Origin: CBDBLK01 sp965243145
Lineage (GTDB): Bacteria; Bdellovibrionota; Bacteriovoracia; Bacteriovoracales; Bacteriovoracaceae
Assembly: GCA_965243145.1 (NCBI GenBank)
Contig: CBDEUB010000002.1
Span: forward strand, 1,922,001-1,986,000
DNA: 64,000 nucleotides
Direction of reading: 5' to 3'
This document shows positions 1 through 8,909 of this stretch, piece by piece. The notes beneath the pieces were generated by a model. That model was not told the origin of the DNA and did not search any database. It was given only the letters and a program-made list of their open reading frames with translations. How positions within the stretch are numbered: position 1 is the first letter of the stretch; each line of letters starts with the position of its first letter. The translations under genes were made by a program, and so were the position numbers.

Positions 1-2
1 AA

Positions 3-497
3 ATCTTTTTTTTAGGCCTTGCAATAGCATGTTTTTTACTGTGGTGGGTTTACAATAGGCCAACACAAAAAGTAGTCAGTGAATGGGTTTATTTTTTACC
101 TTATTTAAATTGTTTCTTTAACGGTTTGACTACGACTTTCCTTATTCTTGGCCGTATGGCCATAGGGAAAAGGAAAAAAGAACAACATAAACGATGGATG
201 CTTTCTGCAGTAGGAAGCTCGATTCTATTTTTATTGAGTTATTTAACTTATCACTATTTTCATGGGGATACTCCATTCAATGGGATAGGGCCTATTAGAA
301 TCTTTTATTTTATCATTCTTGTGTCCCATATTGCATTTTCTATTATTCAAATTCCTCTCATTCTCATCACTTTATTTTTGGCCTATAAAAAAAATTGGAT
401 TTATCATAAATGTTTGGCCCAAATTACTTTTCCTATATGGTTGTTTGTCTCAGTAAGTGGAATTTTAATTTTTTCATTTTTAAAGATTTACAATTAG
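3..497 (+). CDS. DUF420 family membrane protein (5' end cut by window)
   Basis: The frame is open from the left edge to a TAG at 497, so the start lies outside the window. The visible 164 residues hold about four membrane helices and the DUF420 landmarks: an LPYLN motif near the start, a basic K-x-H-K-R-W-M stretch after the second helix, a later S-Y-x-x-Y-H, and a final F-P-I-W-x-x-V-S-x-x-G-I. DUF420 proteins are small inner-membrane proteins often found near cytochrome oxidase/SCO assembly genes. Their exact function is not settled. The preceding neighbours are not visible, so respiratory context cannot be tested here. A TTG at 126 would give a shorter ORF, but homology clearly continues upstream of it. 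Confidence 0.8.
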   Translation: MFFLGLAIACFLLWWVYNRPTQKVVSEWVYFLPYLNCFFNGLTTTFLILGRMAIGKRKKEQHKRWMLSAVGSSILFLLSYLTYHYFHGDTPFNGIGPIRIFYFIILVSHIAFSIIQIPLILITLFLAYKKNWIYHKCLAQITFPIWLFVSVSGILIFSFLKIYN

Positions 498-498
498 T

Positions 499-524
499 AA
501 TATTTTTCAGGTTGGAAAAATATT
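499..524 (+). terminator. AT-rich perfect hairpin after DUF420 gene
   Basis: Two nucleotides after the stop codon a 10-bp perfect inverted repeat (AATATTTTTC / GAAAAATATT) encloses a 6-nt loop. It is followed by a weak pyrimidine-rich stretch rather than a clean U-run. The position fits a transcription end separating this gene from the flagellar operon. The stem is nearly all A-T, so terminator strength is doubtful. Confidence 0.4.
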
Positions 525-631
525 TCTGTCTATCTTCTGCCATTAAATTGACATAAATTTCCTTTTAAATAGGAAAATATTGCCTAATAAATCTTCTTAG
601 AGGTAGAAATTTCCTCATTTTAGGGGCAGCG

Positions 632-660
632 TTGAAGCCTTTTGGGCCAAGTCGTATAAT
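632..660 (+). promoter_or_regulatory. sigma-70-like promoter of the flagellar operon
   Basis: TTGAAG at 632-637 and a consensus TATAAT at 655-660 are separated by exactly 17 bp. Transcription would begin near 667, about 25 nt before the fliL start. No convincing sigma-28 (TAAA / GCCGATAA) or sigma-54 (GG-N10-GC) signature is seen here, so the operon that includes fliA itself looks driven by the housekeeping sigma factor. Confidence 0.65.
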
Positions 661-692
661 TTTTGACAGAGAGATAAAAATGGAGGGAAATT

Positions 693-1241
693 ATGGCCGA
701 CGATGATAATCAAAATGAAGAGCAATCTCCTAAGCAAATCCAGGTAGAAAAGAACCCCCTCTTAACAATCTTAGTATTATTGAATACAGCAGTAACAGGT
801 GTTTTAGGTTTTTTGTTTTACCAAAATTATAAGGAAGTGGCATCTCTTTCAAATATTAGCGATATTGTAGAAGCTGAAATGAGAGAAACAGCTGCATTGG
901 TAGAAAAATCAGATACTGGTGAAGGTGAACAAATAGATGGAATTCTTTTCCCTTTAGAGGGATTTACTGCCAATCTTGCGCAAGGAGATGGCCCTAGGAG
1001 ATTTGTAAGGCTTAGCGCAGTTTTAAAATTTAATAGAGATTCTAATGTTGAAGAATTTAGTTCACGAAAACCTCAAATTAGAGATGCAATCATAAGTACT
1101 CTTAATAGCAAAAGGCCAGAAGATCTTTTGAAATTGGAAGGTAAAAACTATTTGAAAGAAGAAATTAAAGCGGCCATAAATTCATTTTTAGTAGATGGGG
1201 CAGTAATTGATGTTTACTATGTCAGTTTTCAGATTAATTAA
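693..1241 (+). CDS. fliL: flagellar basal body protein FliL
   Basis: FliL is a single-pass inner-membrane protein that surrounds the stator units and supports motor torque. This 182-residue protein has a short charged N-terminus, one membrane helix at about residues 23-43, and a periplasmic FliL domain ending in the typical V-x-D-V-Y-Y-V-S-F-x-I-N tail. The ATG at 693 is preceded by a good Shine-Dalgarno (GGAGG at 682-686). It is the first gene of the fliLMNOPQR-flhBAFG-fliA run and sits directly behind a consensus-like promoter. Length and layout are normal for the family. Confidence 0.93.
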   Translation: MADDDNQNEEQSPKQIQVEKNPLLTILVLLNTAVTGVLGFLFYQNYKEVASLSNISDIVEAEMRETAALVEKSDTGEGEQIDGILFPLEGFTANLAQGDGPRRFVRLSAVLKFNRDSNVEEFSSRKPQIRDAIISTLNSKRPEDLLKLEGKNYLKEEIKAAINSFLVDGAVIDVYYVSFQIN

Positions 1242-1293
1242 TTTTTGGAGTTGGGATATTAAAAATTTTTTATTTCAAGAAGAGAGGAATTAA

Positions 1294-2289
1294 GTGGCCC
1301 AAATTTTAAGTCAAGATGAAGTCGATGCTTTGCTTAGTGCCGTTAATGATGGTACTAGCGAAGACGGTTCAGATAACTTAGAAAATGATAATACAAATCG
1401 AGAAGATAAAATACAGGAGTATGATCTTACCAGTCAAGATAGAGTTATTCGTGGAAGAATGCCTGTACTTGAAATTATTTATGAAAGATTTATTAGATCA
1501 TTAAGAGTATCCCTTTCTAATTCTCTGAGAAAGGTTTCAACTATATCTATTATTTCGACAGATTTACTTAAGTTCGGTGAGTTTGTTAATACATTGCCAA
1601 TTCCTTCGTGTATGTGCATTTTACGGTTCAATGAACTTAGAGGTCCAGCTTTATTAGTATTTGAATCAAAGTTGACTTACGCAATTATAGATGCTTACTT
1701 TGGAGGAACTGATCGGCCTTTTACTAGGATAGAAGGAAAAGAATTTACTCAGATAGAACTTTCTTTTATGAAAAAAGTTATAGATATAGTAATTAATGAT
1801 TTAGAAGAAGCATGGGCACCTATCCATAAAATAGATGCTCAATATTTGAGAACAGAAATTAATCCTCAATTTGTAGGTGTTGTTCCACCTTCCGATGTTG
1901 TTATAGCAACGACATTAGAAGTTGAATTTGAATCAGCATCTGGTGCTATAATGATAGTTTTTCCTTATTCGACTATAGAACCAATTAAACAAAAACTTTC
2001 TTCTAATTTTCAAATGGACAATGATATAGCTGATTCAGTTTGGATAGAATCTATGAATGAACATATTATGGATGTTAATACCGCATTGGTTGTTAAATTA
2101 GGAGAATCTGAAATGACTGTAGGAGACCTCGTTGCTCTCGATCGAGGTGATATTATACCTTTAAATAAAGATGCATCAGGGGAAGTCGTCATAGACATTG
2201 AAGGAGTTGAAAAATTAAAGTGTTTAATGGGAAATTGTAAGGGTAATCGTGCAGTTAAGATAATTTCTCCTATAAATAAATTTAAATGA
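1294..2289 (+). CDS. fliM: flagellar motor switch protein FliM
   Basis: FliM is the middle component of the cytoplasmic C-ring and receives phosphorylated CheY. The 331-residue product begins with the conserved CheY-binding peptide (LSQDEVDALL, residues 5-14). A charged linker, the CheC-like middle domain (about 45-240) and a C-terminal SpoA domain follow. The start is GTG at 1294 with AGAGAGG upstream. It is followed by fliN after 21 nt. No missing key element is apparent. An ORF on the opposite strand across the fliM-fliN junction is a shadow. Confidence 0.95.
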   Translation: MAQILSQDEVDALLSAVNDGTSEDGSDNLENDNTNREDKIQEYDLTSQDRVIRGRMPVLEIIYERFIRSLRVSLSNSLRKVSTISIISTDLLKFGEFVNTLPIPSCMCILRFNELRGPALLVFESKLTYAIIDAYFGGTDRPFTRIEGKEFTQIELSFMKKVIDIVINDLEEAWAPIHKIDAQYLRTEINPQFVGVVPPSDVVIATTLEVEFESASGAIMIVFPYSTIEPIKQKLSSNFQMDNDIADSVWIESMNEHIMDVNTALVVKLGESEMTVGDLVALDRGDIIPLNKDASGEVVIDIEGVEKLKCLMGNCKGNRAVKIISPINKFK

Positions 2290-2310
2290 TCAAAAAATAT
2301 GGAGTAGATC

Positions 2311-2706
2311 ATGGAAGATGGAAATGAAGTAAACGCTGTTGAAACAGAAAAGGATGAAAGTACTGTTAAAAACCTTAATAAAGAACAGGTTGATACTTTG
2401 GCCAATGAAATCAAAGCAGGGGATGATGCTCTTAATAAACTAAAAGTTCAAAATCTAGATTTTATTTTAGATATTCCTTTAAAAGTAACTGTTGAATTGG
2501 GAAGAAGTACCGTTATCATTAAAGATTTATTAAAACTAGGCCAGGGTTCAGTTATAGAATTAGATAAATTGGCAGGAGAACCATTAGAAATTCTTATTAA
2601 TGGAAAATTGGTAGCTCGTGGTGAGGTTGTTGTAGTCAATGAAAAATTTGGAATAAGATTGACAGATATTATTAGCCCAATTGAAAGGATAGAAACACTT
2701 AGATAG
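2311..2706 (+). CDS. fliN: flagellar motor switch protein FliN
   Basis: FliN forms the base of the C-ring and helps dock export substrates. The 131-residue protein has an acidic, low-complexity N-terminal 45 residues and a C-terminal SpoA domain (about 50-131). That domain carries the family pattern L-D-I-P-L-x-V-x-V-E-L-G-R and a later G-x-V-I-E-L-D-K-x-x-G-E-P. It lies between fliM and fliO with short spacers, the classical order. Confidence 0.94.
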   Translation: MEDGNEVNAVETEKDESTVKNLNKEQVDTLANEIKAGDDALNKLKVQNLDFILDIPLKVTVELGRSTVIIKDLLKLGQGSVIELDKLAGEPLEILINGKLVARGEVVVVNEKFGIRLTDIISPIERIETLR

Positions 2707-2716
2707 GAGTAAGAGA

Positions 2717-3808
2717 GTGATTAAATTTTTGAAATTAGCATTTGTTTTAGTAATTTTTACTTTATTCAATTTTTTTGTTTTTTCAAAAAATAATATAGAG
2801 ATAAAAGATATAAATTTAAAAAAAAATATTAATCAAGGGGAATTTTTTATAGATTTAAAAGAAAAGATAAAAGAAAATCCTATTTTAGAAGTTAGAGGAA
2901 ATATTCTTCAATTAACCCTTCCTGAAACTTTTGTTTGGCCTAAAATAGAAAAATCAGTTTCTTTAAGTAAAAAATTAGACACAAAAATTTTAGCTTATCA
3001 GTTTGATAAAGAGACTGTTAGGTTTAGAGCAATTTTACCTTATTCTTTAAAAGATAGAGAATCCAATATTAAAATTTCTTCTCGGAATAAGAGAATTCAT
3101 GTTATTTTTCCTATTGTCAATTTTGGAGAAAAAAAGCTTTCGGATTTTGATGAAAGTTACTTGGATAAACTTATTAAAGATCAAAATTTAGAAAAAAGAA
3201 TTGATGTCGAATATGATGAATTGACTTCAAAAAATGATAAAAATGAATACTCTGATAAAGTAGAGTCAGTAACAAGTGGCAGAGACAAAGAAAATGCTTC
3301 GGCCTTTTCTATTTGGATTTATCTGGCAAAAGCAGGATTATTTTTAATACTTATATTACTTTTTTTCTACGGAGCAATTAACTTGATGAGAAGAGGAATT
3401 CTAAAAAAAGGAAAATTAGGATTTTTTAATGGTAACAGTATTATTGAAATATTGAGTACCAGTTATTTAGGCCCTAAAAGAAGTTTAGTGTTGATAAAAA
3501 TTCATAAACAAGTTTTTTTAGTTTCCAATACAGATAAGGGGATAAACATTTTGTCGGAAATAAAGGATGCTGCTAATTTTATAAAAGATAGGGAATTTCA
3601 AGTATCAGGAACTAATTTCGATTCAAATTTAAAAGATGCTAAAAATGAAAATAAAGATTTTAATTTAAAAGAAGTACTTCAAAATCCAAATCAAGAATCT
3701 TTGAATAAAGATTTAATTAATCCAAAAAGTAATGAAATCATTAAAGATGAGGTAAAGTTATCTGATCAGATTAAAAATAAAGTGAAGGAATTAAAGTCAC
3801 TTCAATAG
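2717..3808 (+). CDS. fliO: FliO-like flagellar export protein with enlarged periplasmic domain
   Basis: FliO assists assembly of the FliP export ring. This protein is 363 residues, much longer than enteric FliO (about 120). It has a signal-like hydrophobic stretch (about 5-23), about 175 residues of predicted periplasmic, lysine-rich sequence, one membrane helix at about 200-223, and the short conserved FliO cytoplasmic part (I-E-I-L-S-T-x-Y-L-G-P-K-R-S-L-V-L-I). It ends in an asparagine/lysine-rich tail. The start is GTG at 2717, 10 nt after fliN. Function is inferred from the C-terminal part and from its place between fliN and fliP. Base composition is extremely AT-rich. Confidence 0.82.
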   Translation: MIKFLKLAFVLVIFTLFNFFVFSKNNIEIKDINLKKNINQGEFFIDLKEKIKENPILEVRGNILQLTLPETFVWPKIEKSVSLSKKLDTKILAYQFDKETVRFRAILPYSLKDRESNIKISSRNKRIHVIFPIVNFGEKKLSDFDESYLDKLIKDQNLEKRIDVEYDELTSKNDKNEYSDKVESVTSGRDKENASAFSIWIYLAKAGLFLILILLFFYGAINLMRRGILKKGKLGFFNGNSIIEILSTSYLGPKRSLVLIKIHKQVFLVSNTDKGINILSEIKDAANFIKDREFQVSGTNFDSNLKDAKNENKDFNLKEVLQNPNQESLNKDLINPKSNEIIKDEVKLSDQIKNKVKELKSLQ

Positions 3809-3842
3809 AATTTTTGTATAGTATTTGAGTTAGGGATAAAAA

Positions 3843-4607
3843 GTGAAAAACAAATTTTTAAAATTATTTAAGAAAATATTTGCATTTTTTTTCTTGTTTT
3901 GTCCTGAAATCATGGCCCAGACAAGTTCTATAAGTACAACTGCGTTGCCTGGTTTCTCAATAAATCTTGGCCAAGGAGTAAATCTTGTTGACACTATAGA
4001 AGTTCTAGCTTTATTTACAGTTCTTACATTAGCTCCTGCTGTTTTAATTCTTTGTACTTCTTTTACTAGAATTATTGTAGTGCTTAGTTTTATTAGACAA
4101 GCTGTAGGAACCCAAAATATGCCTCCTAATCAACTTTTAATAGGATTTGCTTTGTTTTTGTCAGTTTTTGTAATGAAGCCTACAGGTGAAAATATCTATA
4201 ACCAAGTTCTTAGGCCTTATATGGACGAAAAAATCACAACAACTTCGGCCCTAATAAAAATTGAAGAATCTCTGCGTGATTTTATGGATAAGCAAGTGAG
4301 AAAAAAAGATATACAATTATTTTATGACATTACAGGTAAAAAAAGTCCTCAAAACATTAAAAATGTTCCTATACATTATTTAATTCCAGCATTTATCATT
4401 AGTGAATTAAAAACAGCTTTTCAAATTGGCTTTTTGCTTTACATACCTTTCTTAATTTTAGATATGGTAGTTGCTTCAATTCTAATGGCTATGGGAATGA
4501 TGATGTTACCTCCTGTAGTCGTTTCTTTGCCTTTTAAACTTTTACTTTTTGTTTTAGTTGATGGATGGCAGTTAGTAACGGGATCAATTTTGAGATCATT
4601 TCATTGA
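3843..4607 (+). CDS. fliP: flagellar export gate protein FliP
   Basis: FliP is a core subunit of the flagellar type III export gate. The 254-residue protein has a cleavable signal peptide (about 1-25, ending MAQ), hydrophobic segments around 55-75 and 95-112, and the characteristic C-terminal pair of helices. Conserved blocks include T-x-F-T-R-I-I-V-V-L-S-F-I-R-Q-A, the P-P-N-Q block, and M-x-M-G-M-M-M-L-P-P. The start is GTG at 3843. Length equals the family norm. Confidence 0.96.
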   Translation: MKNKFLKLFKKIFAFFFLFCPEIMAQTSSISTTALPGFSINLGQGVNLVDTIEVLALFTVLTLAPAVLILCTSFTRIIVVLSFIRQAVGTQNMPPNQLLIGFALFLSVFVMKPTGENIYNQVLRPYMDEKITTTSALIKIEESLRDFMDKQVRKKDIQLFYDITGKKSPQNIKNVPIHYLIPAFIISELKTAFQIGFLLYIPFLILDMVVASILMAMGMMMLPPVVVSLPFKLLLFVLVDGWQLVTGSILRSFH

Positions 4608-4624
4608 AGCAAAAGGATTAATTT

Positions 4625-4900
4625 ATGGGATATGATATGTTTACTGATATTGCTAACCAGGCGGTCAAAGTATCTCTTTATATATCTTCTCCTATGCTTT
4701 TGGGTGGATTGCTAATGGGTATATTGGTTTCTTTATTTCAAGCAGTAACTCAAATCAATGAACAGACTTTATCTTTTATTCCTAAGATTGTTGTTATTGT
4801 AGGAATGATGGTTATTTTTTCTCCATGGATGATAGATGTTATAACAACATTTACAAAGGATTTAATAATAAATATACCAGATATTGTTAGCAAAAATTGA
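4625..4900 (+). CDS. fliQ: flagellar export gate protein FliQ
   Basis: FliQ packs around the FliP/FliR core of the export gate. The 91-residue protein consists of two membrane helices (about 15-38 and 52-75) joined by a short loop with the family motif Q-x-x-T-Q-I-N-E-Q-T-L-S-F-I-P-K. It sits 17 nt after fliP and 29 nt before fliR. Confidence 0.95.
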   Translation: MGYDMFTDIANQAVKVSLYISSPMLLGGLLMGILVSLFQAVTQINEQTLSFIPKIVVIVGMMVIFSPWMIDVITTFTKDLIINIPDIVSKN

Positions 4901-4929
4901 TTTGGAGAAAATTAAATTTTTGATTAATT

Positions 4930-5709
4930 ATGATTAATATAAATTTAATAGATTATCATAAAGCGGTTTGTTTTTGGTTGATCTTTACAAGATGGGCATG
5001 TATTATTTTTCAATTACCAATTTTTGATAATGTTTCTGTACCTGTTTTAGTTAAAACACTATTTACTCTTGTTATTTCATATGCATTTTTTATTTCACTT
5101 CAAGGAGAAGTCGAAAAGGATATTATTTATGTAGGTATAGAACATTTTTGGATTTTAACAATATTTTATTCTGGAGTAGGTTTATTGATAGGCTATTTAG
5201 TAAATTCATTACTAGGTATCTTTTCGTCTTCAGGTGCTCTCATTAATCAACAGATTGGATTTAGTATGCTTTATTATTTTGACCCTAATAATTCTTTTCA
5301 AACAAGTTCTTTTGAACGATTAATTAAATGGACAATGGTAACAATTATTATTAGTTCTGGAGCGTTACTCCCCATTTTTAAAGGAGTTTATCAAAGTTTT
5401 TTTAGTATTCACATTTATGATATTGGAAAATTGCAAGAATCGCCTATGTTTTTTATTGAAATGTTTAAAAGCATATTTTTATCGGCCCTAATGTTATCGA
5501 GTCCTTTAGTATTTACTAATATATTAATAACTACTATTCTTGGAATCATTGCTAGAACTGTTCCTCAAATGAATATTATTATGGTGAGCTTTATCGTCAA
5601 TATAGGGCTAGGATTATTAATTTTTGTTTCTAACTCTAACGATTTTTTTTATGTTGCATTTCAAACTTATACCAAAAAATTAGAAGAATGGTTTTGGTTA
5701 GTGAGTTAA
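4930..5709 (+). CDS. fliR: flagellar export gate protein FliR
   Basis: FliR completes the FliPQR gate. The 259-residue protein is strongly hydrophobic with about six membrane helices. It includes the conserved G-x-x-I-N-Q-Q-I-G-F-x-M block near residues 106-117 and a late R-T-x-P-Q-M-N-I block. It starts with ATG at 4930 and ends 12 nt before flhB. Confidence 0.93.
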   Translation: MININLIDYHKAVCFWLIFTRWACIIFQLPIFDNVSVPVLVKTLFTLVISYAFFISLQGEVEKDIIYVGIEHFWILTIFYSGVGLLIGYLVNSLLGIFSSSGALINQQIGFSMLYYFDPNNSFQTSSFERLIKWTMVTIIISSGALLPIFKGVYQSFFSIHIYDIGKLQESPMFFIEMFKSIFLSALMLSSPLVFTNILITTILGIIARTVPQMNIIMVSFIVNIGLGLLIFVSNSNDFFYVAFQTYTKKLEEWFWLVS

Positions 5710-5721
5710 GGGCCTTAAATT

Positions 5722-6819
5722 ATGAATGAAAATTTAGATTCGGATAAGGATAAAACAGAAGAACCTTCGATTAGTAGAATTGAAGAATTTAGAAAGCATG
5801 GCGAAGTAGCTGTTTCCAAAGAATTAAATTCTGTTCTTATCCTTTTTGCTTCTACTTTGACGCTTTTTATATGTGTTATTTATATTTATGAAGTATTGAC
5901 TGAATTTATGGAATGGCTTTACCAGTTGAATTTTTCTATAAATTTAAATAAAACAGTTTTTAAAGAAATATTCTATAAAACGATTAAAACTGCTTTTTTA
6001 TGTATAACTCCTGTAGTTGCAGTGACATTTTTAACAAGCATTATATCTAATATTTCACAAGTAGGTTTTTTATTTTCTACAGATGTTCTTAAAATAAAAC
6101 CTGAAAGAATTGATCCCATTAAAGGATTAAAAAGACTTTTTTCTATTAGGTCTTTTGTTGAATTGGTAAAGATTTCTTTTAAGTTTTTACTTATTTTAGG
6201 AATTGTTTATTTTTTTATAAAAAATAATATTTCTGATTATAGAAATTTCTTACATGTTGAATTTGTACAAGGTTTTTTTCATGCTCAATGGATCATAACT
6301 AAGTTGGTTCTTTTTATTATTTTAGGCTTATTTGTTATAGCTTTAGGAGATTTGGTTTATCAAAAAATTAGTTATAGAAAAAAACTGATGATGACTAAAG
6401 AAGAAGCTAAACGAGAAACAAAAGAAAAAGAAGGTAGCCCTGAAATTAAGCAGCGTATTCGTTCAATTCAGAGAGATATAGTAAATAAAAAAATGTTGAA
6501 TGATGTTAAAGCAGCAGATGTTGTTATTACTAATCCAACTCATATTTCTGTTGCTCTTAAATACGATCAAAAAACTATGGTTTCACCAAAAATGATTGCT
6601 AAGGGATCAGGAAATTTGGCACTTTGGATAAGAGAAATAGCAAAAGAAAAAAATATACCTGTGGTAGAAAATGTTTTATTAGCAAGAACTATGTATAAAA
6701 CTATTAAAATAGGTCATTCTATACCAAGTAATCTTTATAAACCAGTAGCAGAAGTTTTGGCCTTTGTTTATAAATTGAAAAGGAAGAATAAGGCCTTGAG
6801 TAACGGAAAACAAATTTAA
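5722..6819 (+). CDS. flhB: flagellar export switch protein FlhB
   Basis: FlhB switches export specificity from hook to filament substrates. The 365-residue protein has the N-terminal D-K-T-E-E-P-S block, four membrane helices, and a cytoplasmic domain. The autocleavage site N-P-T-H is intact at residues 271-274, so self-cleavage after N271 is expected. The charged M-T-K-E-E-A-K-R-E linker before it is also conserved. Spacing to flhA is 9 nt. Confidence 0.96.
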   Translation: MNENLDSDKDKTEEPSISRIEEFRKHGEVAVSKELNSVLILFASTLTLFICVIYIYEVLTEFMEWLYQLNFSINLNKTVFKEIFYKTIKTAFLCITPVVAVTFLTSIISNISQVGFLFSTDVLKIKPERIDPIKGLKRLFSIRSFVELVKISFKFLLILGIVYFFIKNNISDYRNFLHVEFVQGFFHAQWIITKLVLFIILGLFVIALGDLVYQKISYRKKLMMTKEEAKRETKEKEGSPEIKQRIRSIQRDIVNKKMLNDVKAADVVITNPTHISVALKYDQKTMVSPKMIAKGSGNLALWIREIAKEKNIPVVENVLLARTMYKTIKIGHSIPSNLYKPVAEVLAFVYKLKRKNKALSNGKQI

Positions 6820-6828
6820 GGATAATTT

Positions 6829-8907
6829 ATGGACGATATTTTGAACAAATTGAAATTTATCAAGCAAAATAACGATTTGGTAGTTGCCATTGGAATTATT
6901 TTTATACTTGCAATGATGATTATTCCAATTCATCCTATGCTTCTTGATTTTTTTCTTGTTATTAGTTTATCTTTTTCCATAATAGTTCTTTTAATGAGTA
7001 TTTATACTAAAAGACCTTTAGATTTTTCAACATTCCCATCTTTTTTATTAGTGATGACTTTGTTTCGTTTATCATTAAATGTTGCTTCAACTAGAAATAT
7101 TTTATTACATGGTGGGAGTGAAGGAACTCAGGCCGCTGGAAGAATTATCCAATCCTTTGGAGAATTTGTTGTTGAAGGAAATTATGTAGTTGGAATTATT
7201 GTTTTTCTTACCCTGGTAATAATAAATTTTATGGTTATTACTAAAGGTGCAGGCCGTATAGCTGAAGTGGCAGCTAGGTTTACCTTGGATGCTATGCCTG
7301 GTAAGCAAATGGCAATTGATGCGGATTTGAATGCTCGTCTTATTAATGAAGAAGAGGCCAGGGCCAGAAGGAGAGAAATTGCTGAAGAAGCAGATTTTTA
7401 TGGTTCAATGGATGGTGCCTCAAAATTTGTACGAGGAGATGCTATTGCTAGTATTTTAATTACTGCGATTAATATTGTTGGTGGAATGATTGTTGGCGTA
7501 ATTCAGGGTGGAATGGATGTTTCTAATGCTGCAGAGATTTTCACTTTGCTAACAGCAGGTGATGGCCTTGTTACTCAAATACCCGCTCTTATTGTGTCTA
7601 CAGCGGCAGGCATAATCATTACGCGCAACGCTAACGAAGATAATCTTGGTAATCAGGTTATTAAACAATTTAAAATTCACCCCAAGGCCATTTATATGGC
7701 CTCTTTAATATTAGTTTTTTTTGGATTGATTCCTGGCCTTCCTCAATCACCTTTTATTTTTATAGGATTAGTTTTTGCTTTGTTAGGGTATAGATTGGAG
7801 AAGCTAAGTGAAAAGGAAAAAATAGATATAATAAAAAAAGATATGGAAGAAAGTAAAGATTCTTCTGATAATTTGGAAAAATTACTTAATTTAGACCTCA
7901 TTGAACTTGAGGTTGGCTATGGGTTAGTAAATTTAGTTGATAATAACCAAGATGGAGACCTCTTAGAAAGAATTACTCATATTAGGAAGCAGTTTGTTTT
8001 AGATTGGGGTGTTATTGTTCCTTCAATACGCATTAAAGATAATTTAGAACTTAAACCTGGTGCTTACTCTGTAAAAATAAAAGGCATTGAAGTAGCAAAG
8101 GGTGATCTTATGATAGATCATTTTATGGCTATGAATCCAGGAAATGTTATTGAAAAATTAGATGGAATTGAAACAACTGAACCTGTTTTTAATTTACCAG
8201 CAATTTGGATCACCGAAGAGCAAAAGGAAGATGCAGAATATAATGGGTACACTGTCGTTGACCTTTCTTCAATAATTGCAACTCATTTAACGGAATTATT
8301 AAAAAACAATTTATCGGATCTTTTTGGTCGTCAAGAATTAGTTAGACTTATTGATAACTTTAAAGAATCTTATCCTAAAATTGTCGGTGATTTGATTCCA
8401 GAGATTCTTTCTTTAGGTCAAGTTTTGAAAGTTCTACAAAATTTATTGCGTGAAAATATTTCAATTAGAGATTTAAGGACAATTTTGGAAACTTTAGCAG
8501 AATATGGTTCTAATAACATAAAAGATACAGATATTTTAACTGAATACACAAGGCAAGCGCTTTTTAGAAATATTACTGAAAGTGTAAGGAGTGAGCAAGG
8601 AGATGTTCCTATTTTTACGCTGGATGGGAGAATTGAAGAATCTATTGTGCAAAACCTTTCTCAAACTGATCAAGGTCAAAAACTTGATTTGGCCCCCGAA
8701 ATAACACAATCTATTTTGTCAAGCCTTAGCGAAAAAATAGAAGAGGCCACAAATAGTGGAGAAAAAATGATAGTTCTTTGCTCTCCAAAAGTTAGAGGTC
8801 ATTTTAAAAAATTAACAGAAAAATTTATACCCAATTTAACAGTTATTTCCCATAGTGAACTTGGCCCAGATGCTAATATAAGATCATTGGGTATGGTGAG
8901 GTTATAA
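6829..8907 (+). CDS. flhA: flagellar export protein FlhA
   Basis: FlhA is the largest membrane subunit of the flagellar export gate. Its cytoplasmic domain forms the nonameric docking ring. The 692-residue product has eight predicted membrane helices in residues 1-325 and a cytoplasmic region from about 350. The FHIPEP signature region is intact, including F-R-L-S-L-N-x-A-S-T-R and the loop E-E-A-D-F-Y-G-S-M-D-G-A-S-K-F-V-R-G-D-A-I-A between helices 4 and 5. It is followed 2 nt later by flhF, which suggests translational coupling. Confidence 0.97.
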   Translation: MDDILNKLKFIKQNNDLVVAIGIIFILAMMIIPIHPMLLDFFLVISLSFSIIVLLMSIYTKRPLDFSTFPSFLLVMTLFRLSLNVASTRNILLHGGSEGTQAAGRIIQSFGEFVVEGNYVVGIIVFLTLVIINFMVITKGAGRIAEVAARFTLDAMPGKQMAIDADLNARLINEEEARARRREIAEEADFYGSMDGASKFVRGDAIASILITAINIVGGMIVGVIQGGMDVSNAAEIFTLLTAGDGLVTQIPALIVSTAAGIIITRNANEDNLGNQVIKQFKIHPKAIYMASLILVFFGLIPGLPQSPFIFIGLVFALLGYRLEKLSEKEKIDIIKKDMEESKDSSDNLEKLLNLDLIELEVGYGLVNLVDNNQDGDLLERITHIRKQFVLDWGVIVPSIRIKDNLELKPGAYSVKIKGIEVAKGDLMIDHFMAMNPGNVIEKLDGIETTEPVFNLPAIWITEEQKEDAEYNGYTVVDLSSIIATHLTELLKNNLSDLFGRQELVRLIDNFKESYPKIVGDLIPEILSLGQVLKVLQNLLRENISIRDLRTILETLAEYGSNNIKDTDILTEYTRQALFRNITESVRSEQGDVPIFTLDGRIEESIVQNLSQTDQGQKLDLAPEITQSILSSLSEKIEEATNSGEKMIVLCSPKVRGHFKKLTEKFIPNLTVISHSELGPDANIRSLGMVRL

Positions 8908-8909
8908 AA

